Below, one piece after another: positions 1 through 10,878 of a DNA stretch of 64,000 nt. The notes beneath the pieces are model-generated. The model had not been told where the DNA came from. It saw only the letters and a list, made by a program, of their open reading frames with translations, and made no database searches. This stretch comes from Polytrichum commune (lineage: Eukaryota; Streptophyta; Polytrichopsida; Polytrichales; Polytrichaceae). The stretch is from contig OX485809.1 in NCBI GenBank assembly GCA_950295325.1, forward strand, positions 14,756,001-14,820,000, given 5' to 3'. Made by a program: the position numbers and the translations under genes. The first letter of the stretch is position 1; the number at the start of each line of letters is the position of its first letter.

Positions 1-109
1 CTCTCGATCGAGAGGAACTCCCCAGGGTGCAGAGGGTTCCTCTTGATCGAGAGGAACTTCCCAGGGTGCAGAGGGTTCCTCTCGATCGAGAGGAACTCCC
101 CAGGGTGCA
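1..109. repeat. 39-bp tandem repeat with palindromic core
   Basis: Two full units (1-39, 40-78) and a partial third (79-109) of a 39-bp repeat. Each unit holds the palindrome CTCGATCGAG (3-12, 81-90; one mismatch at 42-51). The array is open in one frame and would encode a 13-residue repeat containing PLDREEL. It is cut by the window edge, so its true length and whether it is exonic are unknown. The same core recurs at 1925-1934, 1961-1970 and 2803-2812. Confidence 0.9.
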
Positions 110-218
110 AGTTTGTTTCATTCATATTGGTTCTTGTATTGACATTCAACAATTCTTGTATTTTGACATGGCAGAATTTCACAACAAGCATGGAGGCCTC
201 TTTCACAGCCATAGCTAG

Positions 219-3200
219 AGGAATCACTCATGCAAATCTGAATGCAGAGCTCACCCTCATCATGGCTCCAGATCCGACGTCGAGATTGTGGAGGAGATTT
301 TTATAGCTCACGAAGAGGGCACACTCATGAATCCAGATAAGCATGGCTATACATTTCTGGATGACTACATGGAGGCTCAACAGAAGCTGCGAGCCCGTCA
401 CGAAAAGAAAAAGTCGCCTTCTGCATTTGAAGAAAAACCCTATGTTTGCAAACCTCTAACAAGGGAGACCTTAAAAAACATGGCCGGCCTAACACGGGCT
501 GATTACTTCCTTTGTGCACAACGTATATTGGATATAAGGAATGGAGAGGATGTTCCCAGAGTGATTCTGAGAACGACAAAGAATCCAAAAGTTTCGACCT
601 TGAAGTCCTGGTCTAACTTTAGGAAATGGAAGAATAACTTACTTCAAGAGTTGTCTTCACGCGATCCAAAACAGCGTGGTATATGGGGAAATGATTCAGA
701 GGGTTTTGATTGCGTGGACCGTGCCGTTTGGATCAAGTTCAAAAAGGAGCACGGAATCACAAAGGCAAAGTGGGTTAAGCTCTACCAGGTTGCGGGTGAT
801 ACATGGCTCAATAAGAAGCGTTTGCCGAACAACAAGTACCTCGAGGCACCCCCTGCATGCGACCGATTGCTGCACGACTGACTTCAAACAGACATGCGGG
901 AGTGCAATTCGAAGGTCATCACACGCTGGGTAGATTACAATTCAATCAAGAAGCAATTGGTAATCCCTCACCAAGACAATAGCGATATCCAGTGGTTAAG
1001 TAAAAGCAACATATGTGGTGGATTCATAGACTTCAGATTTGTCCCTGGCAGCGTTGACCAACCGGTGTCCACTTCAGTCGTGGAGTCATTGGTGAAGTAC
1101 ATTACCAATCCGGCATGGTCCCCGGGTCTTAAGATTGTCCCTGCTTGGATGATTGTATCGGATCTCCGTAACCACCCAACAGCAGTTGAGTTCATATGTA
1201 TGTTGTGTCGGAGGCATCCAGACACGTTTGTGAATGTACCATCATTCTATTTCCCCTGCCCCGCTGAGGATCTGCCACCATGCAAGGAAGTAGACAGCAA
1301 GAGGACTTCTCCGGCTCTTTATGTCGACTTTCTGACAACCAAGCTCCTACCCAGGTTCAAAGTCTTCCCATGCCCAATGTTAGCTCCGGAATCTCGACGG
1401 TACACTGTGAGTCCCAAGCAGTGGTCGGAGTTGAGCTATGAAGTGAGTCGCGGCGAGCTGAGGATGGAAACATATCTTACATTCCTTAGCCACCTGGGAT
1501 GCTCGGGAGCAGTGGTCTTGAATTTCTTCGGAGGATTGAAGCCAATAGCTGCCGCACTGGTCAGTTCATTGCACCTCCTCTCTTCGCAACCTCTTCCATT
1601 CATTGGCATGCTTTCAACCGTGCATTCTCTATGATTGCTAATGAATTACTTGTGTGCAGATGAACGAATACAATGTATTTTCGTACATGGATTCGAATTT
1701 CATGCACACATTTGGCGACAAATTGGCACATATTCGTCCCCTTCGCGCCGTTGACTTTCAAGAGGATGAGTCTCATTTTGATGCTTACGGAGCACAGGAG
1801 CTAATTCAACCTATTCGAGATGAATCCCCTCCTCAATTGCTGGTACGTCTACATTATTGCACGAGTCAAGTGGAAATACATTGTGGACATACTTTAGTTT
1901 CTTTCAAGCCATTCTATATTTCCTCTCGATCGAGTGGAAGCTTGGTGGCCTGGTCTTCCTCTCGATCGAGTGGAAGCTTCGTCGTCTTCCCATGACCTTC
2001 CACATTCTTCGCATGGCCTAATGTTCTTGGTTAAACACAGGAGTATGTCCCAATTCAATATTCTCCCGTTGTCGGCATCGATAATATGGATATCGACAAC
2101 CCTGTCTCTGATGGGGACGACTACGAGGAGGCTCAAGATGATGACGACGAGCGGGAGGCACCAAGCGAGCAGGACACCGATGAGGCAAATAGCGAGTACG
2201 ATCTTCAATCCTCCCCTCTTGATTTACCAACCTCCCCTTTGCGAGCCAAGGCCCTCGACTTCGGCTATGCGTTGGAAGAACGCCGAGAACATCCGGCAGA
2301 ACCACACGAGGAGGAAGACGATAATGAAAGACATGCCGTTGGCGACCGCGAAGCGCACGAGGGCGATGAAGAAGATCAAGAAGACGATCAAGATGATGAT
2401 CACGACTCCGACCATGAGGATGATCGCAATGATGTCCGCGGGGACATAGATGAACTTCATGAAGCTAGTTCGAGATCATCCAGTTCAGATGATATCGGGC
2501 AAGACCTTCCTCCCCCGAGTTCATCAAAACCTACTACATCCACGAGGAGTAGGCATGTTTCCAGTAGATCCCCCCCAAAGGAACTGCAGTGGAGACGACG
2601 CAAACATAGGGTGATGGAGCCTGTCATCACCGAATCAATGATGGAAGACAAGATTGTGGGCATTCTGAGCAAAACGTTGACTCAGATGCTCTCGGGTATG
2701 TTTCAAGAAGCGATGTCTCAGGCCAAAGTTCTGCCCCTCCAACAAGTGCCTCAGACGACACCTTCCGTGCATGTCGCAACATCCACTCGGCCCGAAGTCC
2801 CACTCGATCGAGTGGAACTAGTGCATGCTGAACAAGCTATTGGCGTGCAAGGTGTCGATGTGGATAAATCCTTCAACGTTGATGCCCCGATGTTGGAAGT
2901 GGATGCCCCGACATCAGAAGTGGATGCTCCGACATTGGAAATGGATGCTCCGACATTGGAAGCGGATGTGCCGGCGGTTGCCATTGCAGCGTCGACGGTT
3001 CCCGTGGACTCCCCCGCCACGGCTGATACTAATGTAAGTATCATTCCGAATGTTTTAGCGCTTTGAATGCCTCTATACAAGTGACTGAATCTCCACCTGG
3101 ATGTTTGATCCAGGTTCGAGACGGCGCACCATTGTGAAGCGTTCGTGATCAACTATGAAGCCACATCCTTAGATCAATAGTTTAGTTTAGTTTAGTTTGG

Positions 3201-6200
3201 CTTTTTCCCATTCAGGCCACTGTAGACCGCCTTCAATGTGAAGGCAAGATGGAATATGTGCGCCTCATTATTATGAATAAAGTCATGATTTCCCTTCATA
3301 CTTCAATTTTATGTTTTATGGTCTTTAATGATCCGTTGGACTTCACAGGCTTCCTTGCCAATATTAGAGCACGTGGATCTTCTTCCGTCTACAGTAATGC
3401 CTCTTCCAACGTCGCCAATGTTCGATGTTCGGAACAATGAACCCTTGCCAATTCTTGGGCCCATCCAAGCACCGATAGCCACAGTAGCTTCTCGGCCTCG
3501 CGTAGTTTTGGGTTCAGGGTCCCAAATGCACGAACACGGCTATGGATGCGCCTGTACCAAAACATCTTGTTTATGATAAGCTCTTTGTTTACGATGACAC
3601 CTACCCAAAGGTCAATAGGCCTCTCCAAGTATTTACAAGGGAGATGGGAATCGCGTGTGCTAAAAGACTAATGTCTAAGTATCCTGAAGATCCCTCCTTA
3701 GGATCTTCTGATCTATGGGAATTCAATCCGATACGCTATGAGGTATATATTGGTTCGGTCACATATTACTGTTGTTAGGTTTCACTTTCGTATCGTCTGC
3801 GGCATTGACCTACCACCAATTTATAACTAAGTCATACATTGGTGAACTATATCATGCTTAGTTTAGTTCAATTGTTAAGTTCATGGTAGTAAGTTTAAGA
3901 TGCTCACCATGGATTCATTGCGGCAGGCGCTTGCTGCTGTCCCCCGTCGAAGGTTCATTGTGGTGTTCGATTTAAATGGCATATTTTGCCACTGTACCCC
4001 CCGTCTCAAGAATATGTTAACAATCCCTACGTGGATAATGCAAGATCGTGCGTTGGACAAAGAACCTGCATTGGTAGGGCCCAAGGTTGTCCTCCCTAGA
4101 CTGGGATACAAGACATTTTGGGAGAGCATGTCTACAATGTACCATCTTTGCATTTGGTCCTCCATGAAAAAATCTACAGTCGATCTTGTGGTGGACTATC
4201 TTTTTGCTGGGATGCCAAAACCCGCTATGGTACTCGGCCAAGAGGATTGCATCACGTTCAAGGATATGTGGGGAAATGTCGTGAGGAACCCTTTGAAGCC
4301 ACAATCTGTCTTGTTTTTCAAAAGTTTGACATCAAGGTTTTGGTGGCCACCTATATCCCTTGATGAAGGGAGAATTACTGCTACAATTTCCAACAGCATA
4401 CTTGTAGATGATTGCCCTTACAAGTCTGCTTGTAATCCGGACGAGTGTGGTTTGTTTCCCAGTCCCTTCACCAATAACCGGGTCGACGATGCAGACATGA
4501 CAAAGGTTCTCCTACCTTTCTTTCAAAGTATGTTCTACTCACCAATGTCAGACGCACGCGATTTCTTGGTAAGACGTAGATTTGGGCAGCAACCTGTCAG
4601 GCATAACGACGCAGTCAAACTGGCAATTCAGAAATCCAACAAGTTTCCCAATCAACCCGCATTGCAACCCTTAGAGCCTGTGCAAAGAAAATTAGGCTAA
4701 CTAGCTAGCATAATTAGGATTATATGCCATGTAACATTGTATTTTATGCTATCTTCAGTTTCCTCCTGCTGGATACACACCCTCAAGTTCCACACGATCT
4801 GCTTTCGTGTGCCCCACACCGGGCCATCTGCGCAATGAAGTCGTGGTGCAAGAAAAATCAGTAATGGATCATCCATTGGAGGATCCAGTTGTCAAGGGCA
4901 CTCACTCTGATCTCTTCCACCACCCCCAAACAACTGAAGGTTCCCATCTGGTAATTTTTGTGGCAATTCTCACTGCTTGAACACGGAGTATGTTATTGTG
5001 TAAATGTTTTGTAATATTCTACACACCACTTTCAATGCAGGCTCATTTGCATGAATGACTGAGTAGATTGGATATGAATATGCATGGATGTATATGTCAA
5101 TAACAATGGAATGTAGTAAATTGGCCCAACGCTTGTCCCGTTGTCATCGTGCAGAATGTTGACCTCAATATGATCCCCCAAGTCGAAGAATCGGCACCCC
5201 CTATTGAAGCGTTGTCAATCGTGCGCCCAACCAAGTCAAATCGCGATTACCAAATTTCGTTAATCGAATCAAGAGGCCCTAATTCAAGGGGTGTGCAAAT
5301 GTTGCGTGCTGGATTGGCTGGCATTGGCAAGACTTGTGTGCCTCAAGCAATCGCGACTACAGAGCCGTTTCCCCTTTTCAACGCGCAGGGTGCTGACCTC
5401 AATATGACTGGTCCGCTGGACAGTTCAACACCACCTAGCGAAACAATGCGTATACCCCGTCCCCTAGCTACCCGCGAGCATCAAATTGCTCTAATCGAAT
5501 CAAGAGGACCTAATTCACGAGGTGCACGTCTCTTGCATGCTGGACTAGCGGACATAGCCAAGACAGCTTCCCTTCTCACTGGGCAGCCAATGGTCACCCC
5601 CCCTTTTGAAGCCACTGTCCATAATCTCCATTCTGATGGACAACTATTCCGTTTGTACCCTAAATATAGTAGAAGTTAAATCTTCCCATACCAAATGTGT
5701 GCAGACATTCATACTTGTCTACTGCATTACTGCATTATGTAAAATATAAAAAGGTGGCCAAACACATTCACCACCCAATGCAGTTGCGTCCATCATATGC
5801 ATGTCTATGTACCCATTGTATGTAACCTATATGACTTGCATCAACATTTCCATGATGGCTTGGACTATCCTAAATCTCATATATGTCTTGCTTCAACATT
5901 TCCATGAACCCATGACCCCATGTATGCAATATGTAAGGCTGCCATTGTTTGTTGCACAAATATTCACGCGTGTACATATATTTCAAATGTCCTCAGCACA
6001 TTACGGAGGCTCCTCCTGCCCGAGCCCCCTCATGCCCATCTAGATTTGGGGAGTGGATCCAGAGATTACAAACAGCTGTTCCGGATGCCCCGCTGGACGC
6101 CCCAACAGAAGTGCGAAGTATGGACGACGAGTTTAAGAACTTAGCCCATGACATTGATGTGTGCACGGAACGGTTCTGGCAACTACAAACGAATATGACT

Positions 6201-6869
6201 ACAGCTCTGGATAGATATCAATGGTGCCGCTTGGTTGGAATGGATGCACACATGCTTGGTAGATTGGTGCATGCATCTATCAATATAGGGCTCAGCATCC
6301 CCCAAGTGGAGTTCCTCCAACAACGTGTACCCGATTTGCACTTAATGGAGAACGAGATGTGGGAAGGCACACAAGAAATCGAACCTCATTTACATGACCT
6401 ACTCCAGCCTGATTCAGAGGCGATGGTGAACCATGTCTATGACAATGAGGAGAACCTCCCAATCACACCAATGTTGGAAGCATGTCGGATGGACCAACCA
6501 TCTCATGAGGAAGGGGGTCTGGTCGAGCCCCCAATGGGAGAGCATACAATTGCCGACGAGTTTATTCACTTAGCAGAGGAGATTGATGAAGTTACGGATA
6601 AGTTTATGAGGCTACAAACGACTATGACCACTGCTCTAGAGAGATATACGAAGTGTCTTTTGCTCAGCGATCGCATATACAACCTTGAGAGAGTGGTGCT
6701 TGCGGCACAACATATTGGGTTTGACTCTCAACAAATGGGCTATATCGAGAGCAAAATCCCAGACTTGATGTACATGGAGAAAGTTGCGTGGGAACAATCT
6801 TTGGAAATCAAACCTCATTTGGAAAACATCTATGAGTCCATGGACAATCAGCTCAAAAACTTAGAGTAA
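219..6869 (+). CDS. Large multidomain gene with FCP1-like HAD domain (about 10 exons)
   Basis: Inferred exons: about 219-795 (5' limit unknown), 892-1559, 1660-1842, 2041-3033, 3349-3393, 3518-3742, 3900-4679, 4759-4950, 5155-5616 and 5997-6869 (TAA). All internal junctions are GT-AG and phase-compatible, giving about 1,660 codons. The first in-frame ATG is near 327; upstream exons may lie outside the window. The N-terminal part is unrecognised. It ends in VLNFFGG followed after splicing by NVFSYMDSN, weakly like the glycine loop and acidic strand of a Rossmann methyltransferase. Exon 2041-3033 is strongly acidic (long D/E runs), then carries a VDAPT repeat. Exon 3900-4679 is an FCP1-like HAD domain. 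Exons 5155-5616 and 5997-6869 each hold a duplicated module. The last exon may belong to a separate gene, because the frame of the previous one can also run to a stop at 5679. No overall function can be assigned. Confidence 0.6.
1925..1970. repeat. Two intronic copies of the CTCGATCGAG palindrome repeat
   Basis: Two direct copies 36 bp apart (cores 1925-1934 and 1961-1970), each followed by TGGAAGCTT, inside the intron 1843-2040 of the large plus-strand gene. Both belong to the same family as the array at 1-109. Confidence 0.85.
2086..2460 (+). other. Acidic low-complexity coding segment
   Basis: Within exon 2041-3033 the encoded protein is dominated by Asp and Glu, with clusters such as DDYEEAQDDDDE and EDQEDDQDDDHDSD. 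It then turns Ser-rich and contains a basic patch (KELQWRRRKHR). The composition predicts a disordered linker, perhaps with a nuclear signal in the basic patch; that role is inference. Confidence 0.75.
2798..2821 (+). repeat. Palindrome repeat copy inside coding sequence
   Basis: CCACTCGATCGAGTGG (2800-2815) is a perfect 16-bp palindrome in exon 2041-3033. It reads PLDRVEL in frame and closely resembles the PLDREEL encoded by the array at the window start. A mobile or copied short repeat has apparently been accepted in frame. Confidence 0.8.
2878..2970 (+). repeat. Coding VDAPT repeat
   Basis: About five copies of a 27-30 bp unit encode DAPMLEV, DAPTSEV, DAPTLEM and DAPTLEA in tandem near the end of exon 2041-3033. 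The units differ at several positions, so the array is not brand new. Confidence 0.85.
3900..4679 (+). other. FCP1-like (NIF/HAD) phosphatase-type domain
   Basis: Single exon of 260 codons within the large gene. Visible motifs are FIVVFDLNGIFC (nucleophile Asp at exon codon 24; the second Asp of the canonical DxDx(T/V) is Asn), then LCIWSS with a following KKSTVDLVVDYLF, and ILVDDCPYKSACNP (HAD motif IV with paired Asp). This order and spacing match the plant FCP1-like HAD group, whose members also carry DLNG rather than DxDG. Canonical FCP1-type enzymes dephosphorylate Ser/Thr, for example in the RNA polymerase II C-terminal domain. Loss of the second Asp, the usual general acid, makes normal catalysis doubtful here. 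The domain call is firm; activity and substrate are unknown. Confidence 0.8.
5155..5616 (+). repeat. Coding duplication with LIESRGPNSRG motif
   Basis: The exon encodes two copies of a module of about 80 residues. Each runs DLNM..., I.RP, then LIESRGPNSRG and AGLA.I.KT: once at about 5160-5330 and again at about 5398-5570. The module is not one I recognise. Exact conservation of ESRGPNSRG between copies suggests functional constraint or recent duplication. Confidence 0.8.
6121..6860 (+). repeat. Coding duplication of an approximately 95-residue helical module
   Basis: The terminal exon encodes two related modules. The first starts DEFKNLAHDID (about 6127-6405) and the second DEFIHLAEEID (about 6556-6834). 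Shared landmarks are LQT.MTTAL.RY, a PDL..ME..., WE and EI.PHL. A Pro/Glu-rich linker joins them. Both look mainly alpha-helical, and the family is not recognised. Confidence 0.8.
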
Positions 6870-8850
6870 TTCCAGTTCAGCCATTTAAAATGCATTATAC
6901 TTAGGACAATACTCAACACATTACGTATCTTCTAGCATAGAAACGCAGTGTTTCATTGGAGGACATTGTGGGAGCAGTTCCCTCCTTGTATAATCATATC
7001 TTTTTGTTTAGTAAAATCATCAGGCAAGCCACTTTCTTGGGACCCCCCAGGTGTGTTCATGAAATTGGTCACCCACATGGCAAATGCAAACAACCAATGG
7101 ACTCAAAGCATAATATACGTCTCGCATGTGTTGTCCTGTCCTAAAGAGTTCCCAATGTGTTCCCAATGAGTTCCCAATGAGTTGCGTATGAGGTCCCCAC
7201 TGGCATCACAGATGTCCCAAAATTACCCTAAAGTCCCATAATGTTTAATATCGTGTTATGTAGGATGGGGTAATATGTCATAATAATGTGGAGGGATCTG
7301 AATATTTGGTCAGAGTCAGCATGCATGCAAGGGGTTGATCACACCAACCAATTTTGATACCATCCATGAGCATCTCAAGCTATAATAATGTGAAAAGTGG
7401 TGGACCAACATCTATTTATGAACATACTGTAATCCCCAACAATTTCATGGTTGGAGTCAGATAGAAACTTTGGTGTGATTGGGGCATGAGAGCATGCCTC
7501 CTTCCTCGAGGTTTCCAATACAACCGGTTAGTTTTCACCACGTGTCAAATAATCATTGCTTCCACATATGGTGTATCCTTCATCTTGATATGATATTTAC
7601 TTTATATGCTTCACCGCCAACCAAGTCCTTATTAAAGTGTGGTTAGTGCCTTTGTAATCACCGCCTTCCTCGAAACATGCACCCTCAAATAAAAAGAGAA
7701 CAAACTCTATGGTCTTAATAATAATGTTATGTGTTGATGAGATCACCGTTCCAAATTTCCAAAATGACCAGTCGTTGACAATGACGGCATGTTGAACGAA
7801 CGGTGTGGGATGAACTAGAACATTGACTCATAAGCACGGATGCAACGGAGCAAAACCAAGGGCAACTTGTGAATGGCACTTGTAATTAGTACATTGAACG
7901 CTTGGAGGCCATTGACCGTGATTGAAGCAAACTTGAAACAAACAAGGCTTACCAAAAGGTGACTTTACATGTATGGAAGGGAAAAATCTAGATTTGGAGA
8001 TTTATAATTATCACATGTGTATGATACTCCACATAATTGTATACATGGTTTTATAGTTAAACTCTATTTCAAAAAGAGGTAAATAAACATTATTTTGGCC
8101 ATAACTTGTCACGTTCTTTACGATGCAATAGTGGATGATATGAATTATGTAGAATGTGGTAGGCATTTGTTGGTAACTTACAACAAAACAACACCAATAT
8201 CAAATCCCCAAAGTTTAAATACTAGTGAAATAGTTGTATCAAAACCTTACATATATATTTTGAATTTGATTGCATAATGACTGTTTAATGTTATAAGATT
8301 GACAATGAATAGGACGGATTGTGAACATACAACATTTCAATTATGGATGCAATGTTATGGAAATATGAGATCCAAACATGCACAATCAGTGAAAAACTTG
8401 CTCCTAAACAATTCGTAATGAAGTAATAATTTATTCAATGTCCGTGTTGTAAATGAGTTTAAGTTGTAAACATAATGCAATCTATATATCAATGCTATGT
8501 TCATCCTCTAATGTAGATGTGTGTTTTCAACATTTGTAAAGCATTACAAATGCATTTCAAACATATTGCCACCTGTTGCAAAACCGATATAAAGGTGGGC
8601 ACAATAGTATATTCCTTTCTGTATTAGCAATTTTGCAACGCTTTTTGAGAACTTAGAACCAATATGGGGATCTCCAACATCCACAAAACCGTTGCAAAAC
8701 TGTTGCAAGAATGTTACAATTATGTTACAATCTATACCCCTGGGTACTAGTGCTCTGCAGTTCTGATCCACCGCTCCTTGAAGCCATCCTTGTGGTGCCT
8801 AGAATCTTATCCTCTCCACCGTTTTACGTCCTGAATCGCATAGAAACTTT
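6870..8850. other. Intergenic, no gene seen
   Basis: AT-rich sequence with only short stop-broken frames. A small imperfect tandem of GTTCCCAATG occurs near 7146-7185. I see no RNA gene, transposon terminus or conserved protein motif here. Confidence 0.6.
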
Positions 8851-10000
8851 GCTGCACATTGAGAGACTGGAGTAGGTAGTGATTTCGGTAGTCACGGGGA
8901 TTCACGGGAACATGTATATATAGACCGTATCGAAATCATCCGTTCCAGATGATTACAGTACTACAGAGGTATGGCATACAGGTAGGTGCCAGTGTCTATA
9001 GGCGCTGCTTAGTTTCTGCCTTGCTGTTTGCACTTATCAAGAAATTTGTCAAATGCGAGTAATATTAAAGCTTCACAAAGTAGCTTCTGATCACACGCAC
9101 CTCTCCAGGGGTCGTGAGGCTCAGTACCAGGGTCCGATCTTACTGGATCGAAATTTCTTCAAAGAAGAATCCTGCCGGGCTGATGGTCTAGTTGGACGTC
9201 TCCACTCCACTCTCCATTATACACGGCCAATTAGTGTCCGGATAGTAGAGACCGTAGTAGACTGCAACGTCAGTTGGAGTGAAGCCAATGCGCAAGAAGT
9301 GGCAGCGTATGATGATCTTGCCGAAGTGCGGGCTGGATCGCCGAAGGAATAAGACATTGTAGACTTCATCGATCGTCGACCGAATTACGTTCGCCGTACT
9401 GCAAGACATGAAGATTTGCTGCACATTGGAAGATTGGAGTAGGTAGTGATTTCGATGGTCACAGGGGATCACACAGAAATAGACCGTATCGATATCATGC
9501 GTTGCAAATGATTACAATACTACTGAGGTACGACATACAAGTGCCAGTGTCTATATATAGGCGCTGCTTCCTGGCCCGCTGTTTGCACATAATCAAGAAA
9601 ATCTTAAAAAGGCTAGTGAAATCAGAGCTTCGGGAAAGTGGCTTGTGGTCACGCGCATCTCTCCAGAGGCCGTGAGGCTCAGAACCAGGGTGCGACCTTA
9701 CTGGAGCGACAGAAGAATCCTGCCGGGCTAATAGTCCAGTTCGACCTCTCCACTCCACTCTCCAGTCGACACGGGCAATTGGTGTATGCATAGTAAAGAC
9801 CGTAGTAGATTGCAACGTCCTTTGGAGGTAAGCCGATGCTTAGGAAGTGGCAGCGGATGATGAGCTTGTCGAAGTGTGGGCTGGATTGCCGAAGGAACGA
9901 GAGATTGTAGATTTCATCGTTGACCAAATTATGTACGCCGTAATCCACTCCAGGTGAGGCAGTCGAGGACGGCGGATCAGAGGCGCAGTGCACATGTAGG
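8851..10000. repeat. Tandem direct duplication (about 560-bp units) in the S1-homologue cluster
   Basis: About 8851-9417 aligns along its length with about 9418-10000. Shared landmarks are GGAGTAGGTAGTGATTTCG (8870, 9436), GCCAGTGTCTATA (8988, 9542), the TCCTGCCGGGCT block (9170, 9718) and the coding block ending near 9405 and 9925. The left unit stops before the 5' half of the gene. Confidence 0.85.
9147..9405 (-). pseudogene. S1/SPH-like pseudogene (3' half of the neighbouring gene)
   Basis: Read on the minus strand this matches the C-terminal half of the intact gene at 9679-10143, with landmarks SSPHF, IIRCHFL.IG and YYGLYY. The signal peptide and N-terminal half are missing. The Trp codon of the WTISPAGFF motif has become TAG (about 9195-9200). 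The Cys after GFF is Phe, and the frame then runs on into unrelated sequence. Together with the flanking duplication this marks a truncated dead copy left by tandem duplication. A short secreted product cannot be fully excluded, but no start with a signal peptide is present. Confidence 0.8.
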
Positions 10001-10143
10001 TCGGTGTTTGGCCCCATCTGACTCTTCATGCTCACGCTAACATTTACAGCAAGTCCTGCAACAGCATTCCTGGCGCAGTGCCCGCTTGCTATGACCGTCG
10101 CCAGGGTCAGAAGCACGATGAAAAATTTGAAATATCGATCCAT
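9679..10143 (-). CDS. S1-type self-incompatibility protein homologue (SPH family)
   Basis: Uninterrupted frame of 154 codons. I chose the ATG at 10143 because it is followed by a clear signal peptide (MDRYFKFFIVLLTLATVIASG); an upstream frame extension lacks this. The rest is a small secreted Cys-containing domain: NVSVSM near the N-terminus, IIRCHFL mid-way, VAIYYGLYY, then CPC and WTISPAGFFC close to the end. This pattern fits the plant self-incompatibility S1 fold (beta-sandwich with conserved Cys and a terminal W.I...G..C). S1 proteins are secreted; in poppy one is a stigma ligand in pollen rejection, while most homologues have unknown roles. A possible acceptor (TCTATTGCAG) sits just upstream of the ATG, so a short 5' exon like that of the plus-strand relative could exist. 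Confidence 0.75.
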   Translation of the reverse strand: MDRYFKFFIVLLTLATVIASGHCARNAVAGLAVNVSVSMKSQMGPNTDLHVHCASDPPSSTASPGVDYGVHNLVNDEIYNLSFLRQSSPHFDKLIIRCHFLSIGLPPKDVAIYYGLYYAYTNCPCRLESGVERSNWTISPAGFFCRSSKVAPWF

Positions 10144-10870
10144 AGCTGCAATAGACACGGCTAGTTGATGAATCACATGAATATATGATCCATACATATG
10201 TAAGTATGGATCTCCAGTTTAGATTAACAATGGAGAAGGACATTCTGAAATGGAAAGAGAACAAAACAACAAGCAAAGCAGAATTCGTCACAGGTTTAGA
10301 GCTAATGTGTGCAGATTACAGAAGCTTCTTAAGCCAAGAGCATTGAAGTGAAAAGGAAGCCAATAACTCGAATATGTGAATCAAGTGAATCAAGCGAATT
10401 TCTCGCAAGAAGTGCAGCAAACAGTGAAGCCGGTGCCTGCTTCAGGCCAGATCGATCACCTGCTAGGACCAGTACTCGCTCACCTAATGACACCTGAGTC
10501 TGTTCTATACACAACTCATTTGCCTGTCCTTCGAGAAACAACTTCTTGGCATGTGTTAAAGAATAGACCTCCCGGCTATAAAAGTGTCACCATCACGACG
10601 TCGTGGGGTCTGCACGTAGGTGTCAAGCTTCTTAAAAGACGCTTGGAATATCATCATACGTAGCGGTTCTACCTTGAAAGAGAAGGCACTGGAGAGTCAT
10701 CTGATTTGACGCCATACTAATCTTCACGAATCACGAGATTTTGAAGATGAGGATGAACTAGAAACACGTAAAATGGGAGGTAAAGCGGGACTAGAGCAGT
10801 ATCTATATATACCGGATAAAATCGTTCTGAATCCTGAGCAATTGAGTATATACATGTACTACTGGAGTGG

Positions 10871-10878
10871 TATAAATA
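10871..10878 (+). promoter_or_regulatory. Candidate TATA box
   Basis: TATAAATA lies about 490 bases upstream of the ATG of the plus-strand S1 homologue. Use would imply a long 5' leader, so the link is weak. Confidence 0.3.

Noticed and set aside
1-109. CRISPR-like array
   Set aside because: Units are contiguous 39-bp tandem repeats with no spacers, in eukaryotic DNA.
796-891. Continuation of the first coding block to a stop at 881
   Set aside because: A 96-base intron with branch-like CTGAC and acceptor AAACAG joins the frames with correct phase. The open frame there is taken as chance, though this is the least certain junction.
2018-2460. Antisense and alternate-frame ORFs over the acidic exon
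   Set aside because: They are by-products of GAN-repeat codons; the sense frame alone joins flanking exons.
3394-3576. Frameshift in the FCP1-like gene
   Set aside because: A phase-0 GT-AG intron (3394-3517) with a good donor (ACA|GTAATG) and acceptor (GGGTTCAG) explains the change of frame.
9053-9352. Plus-strand ORF of 99 residues
   Set aside because: It is the antisense shadow of the S1-like pseudogene and duplicated flank.
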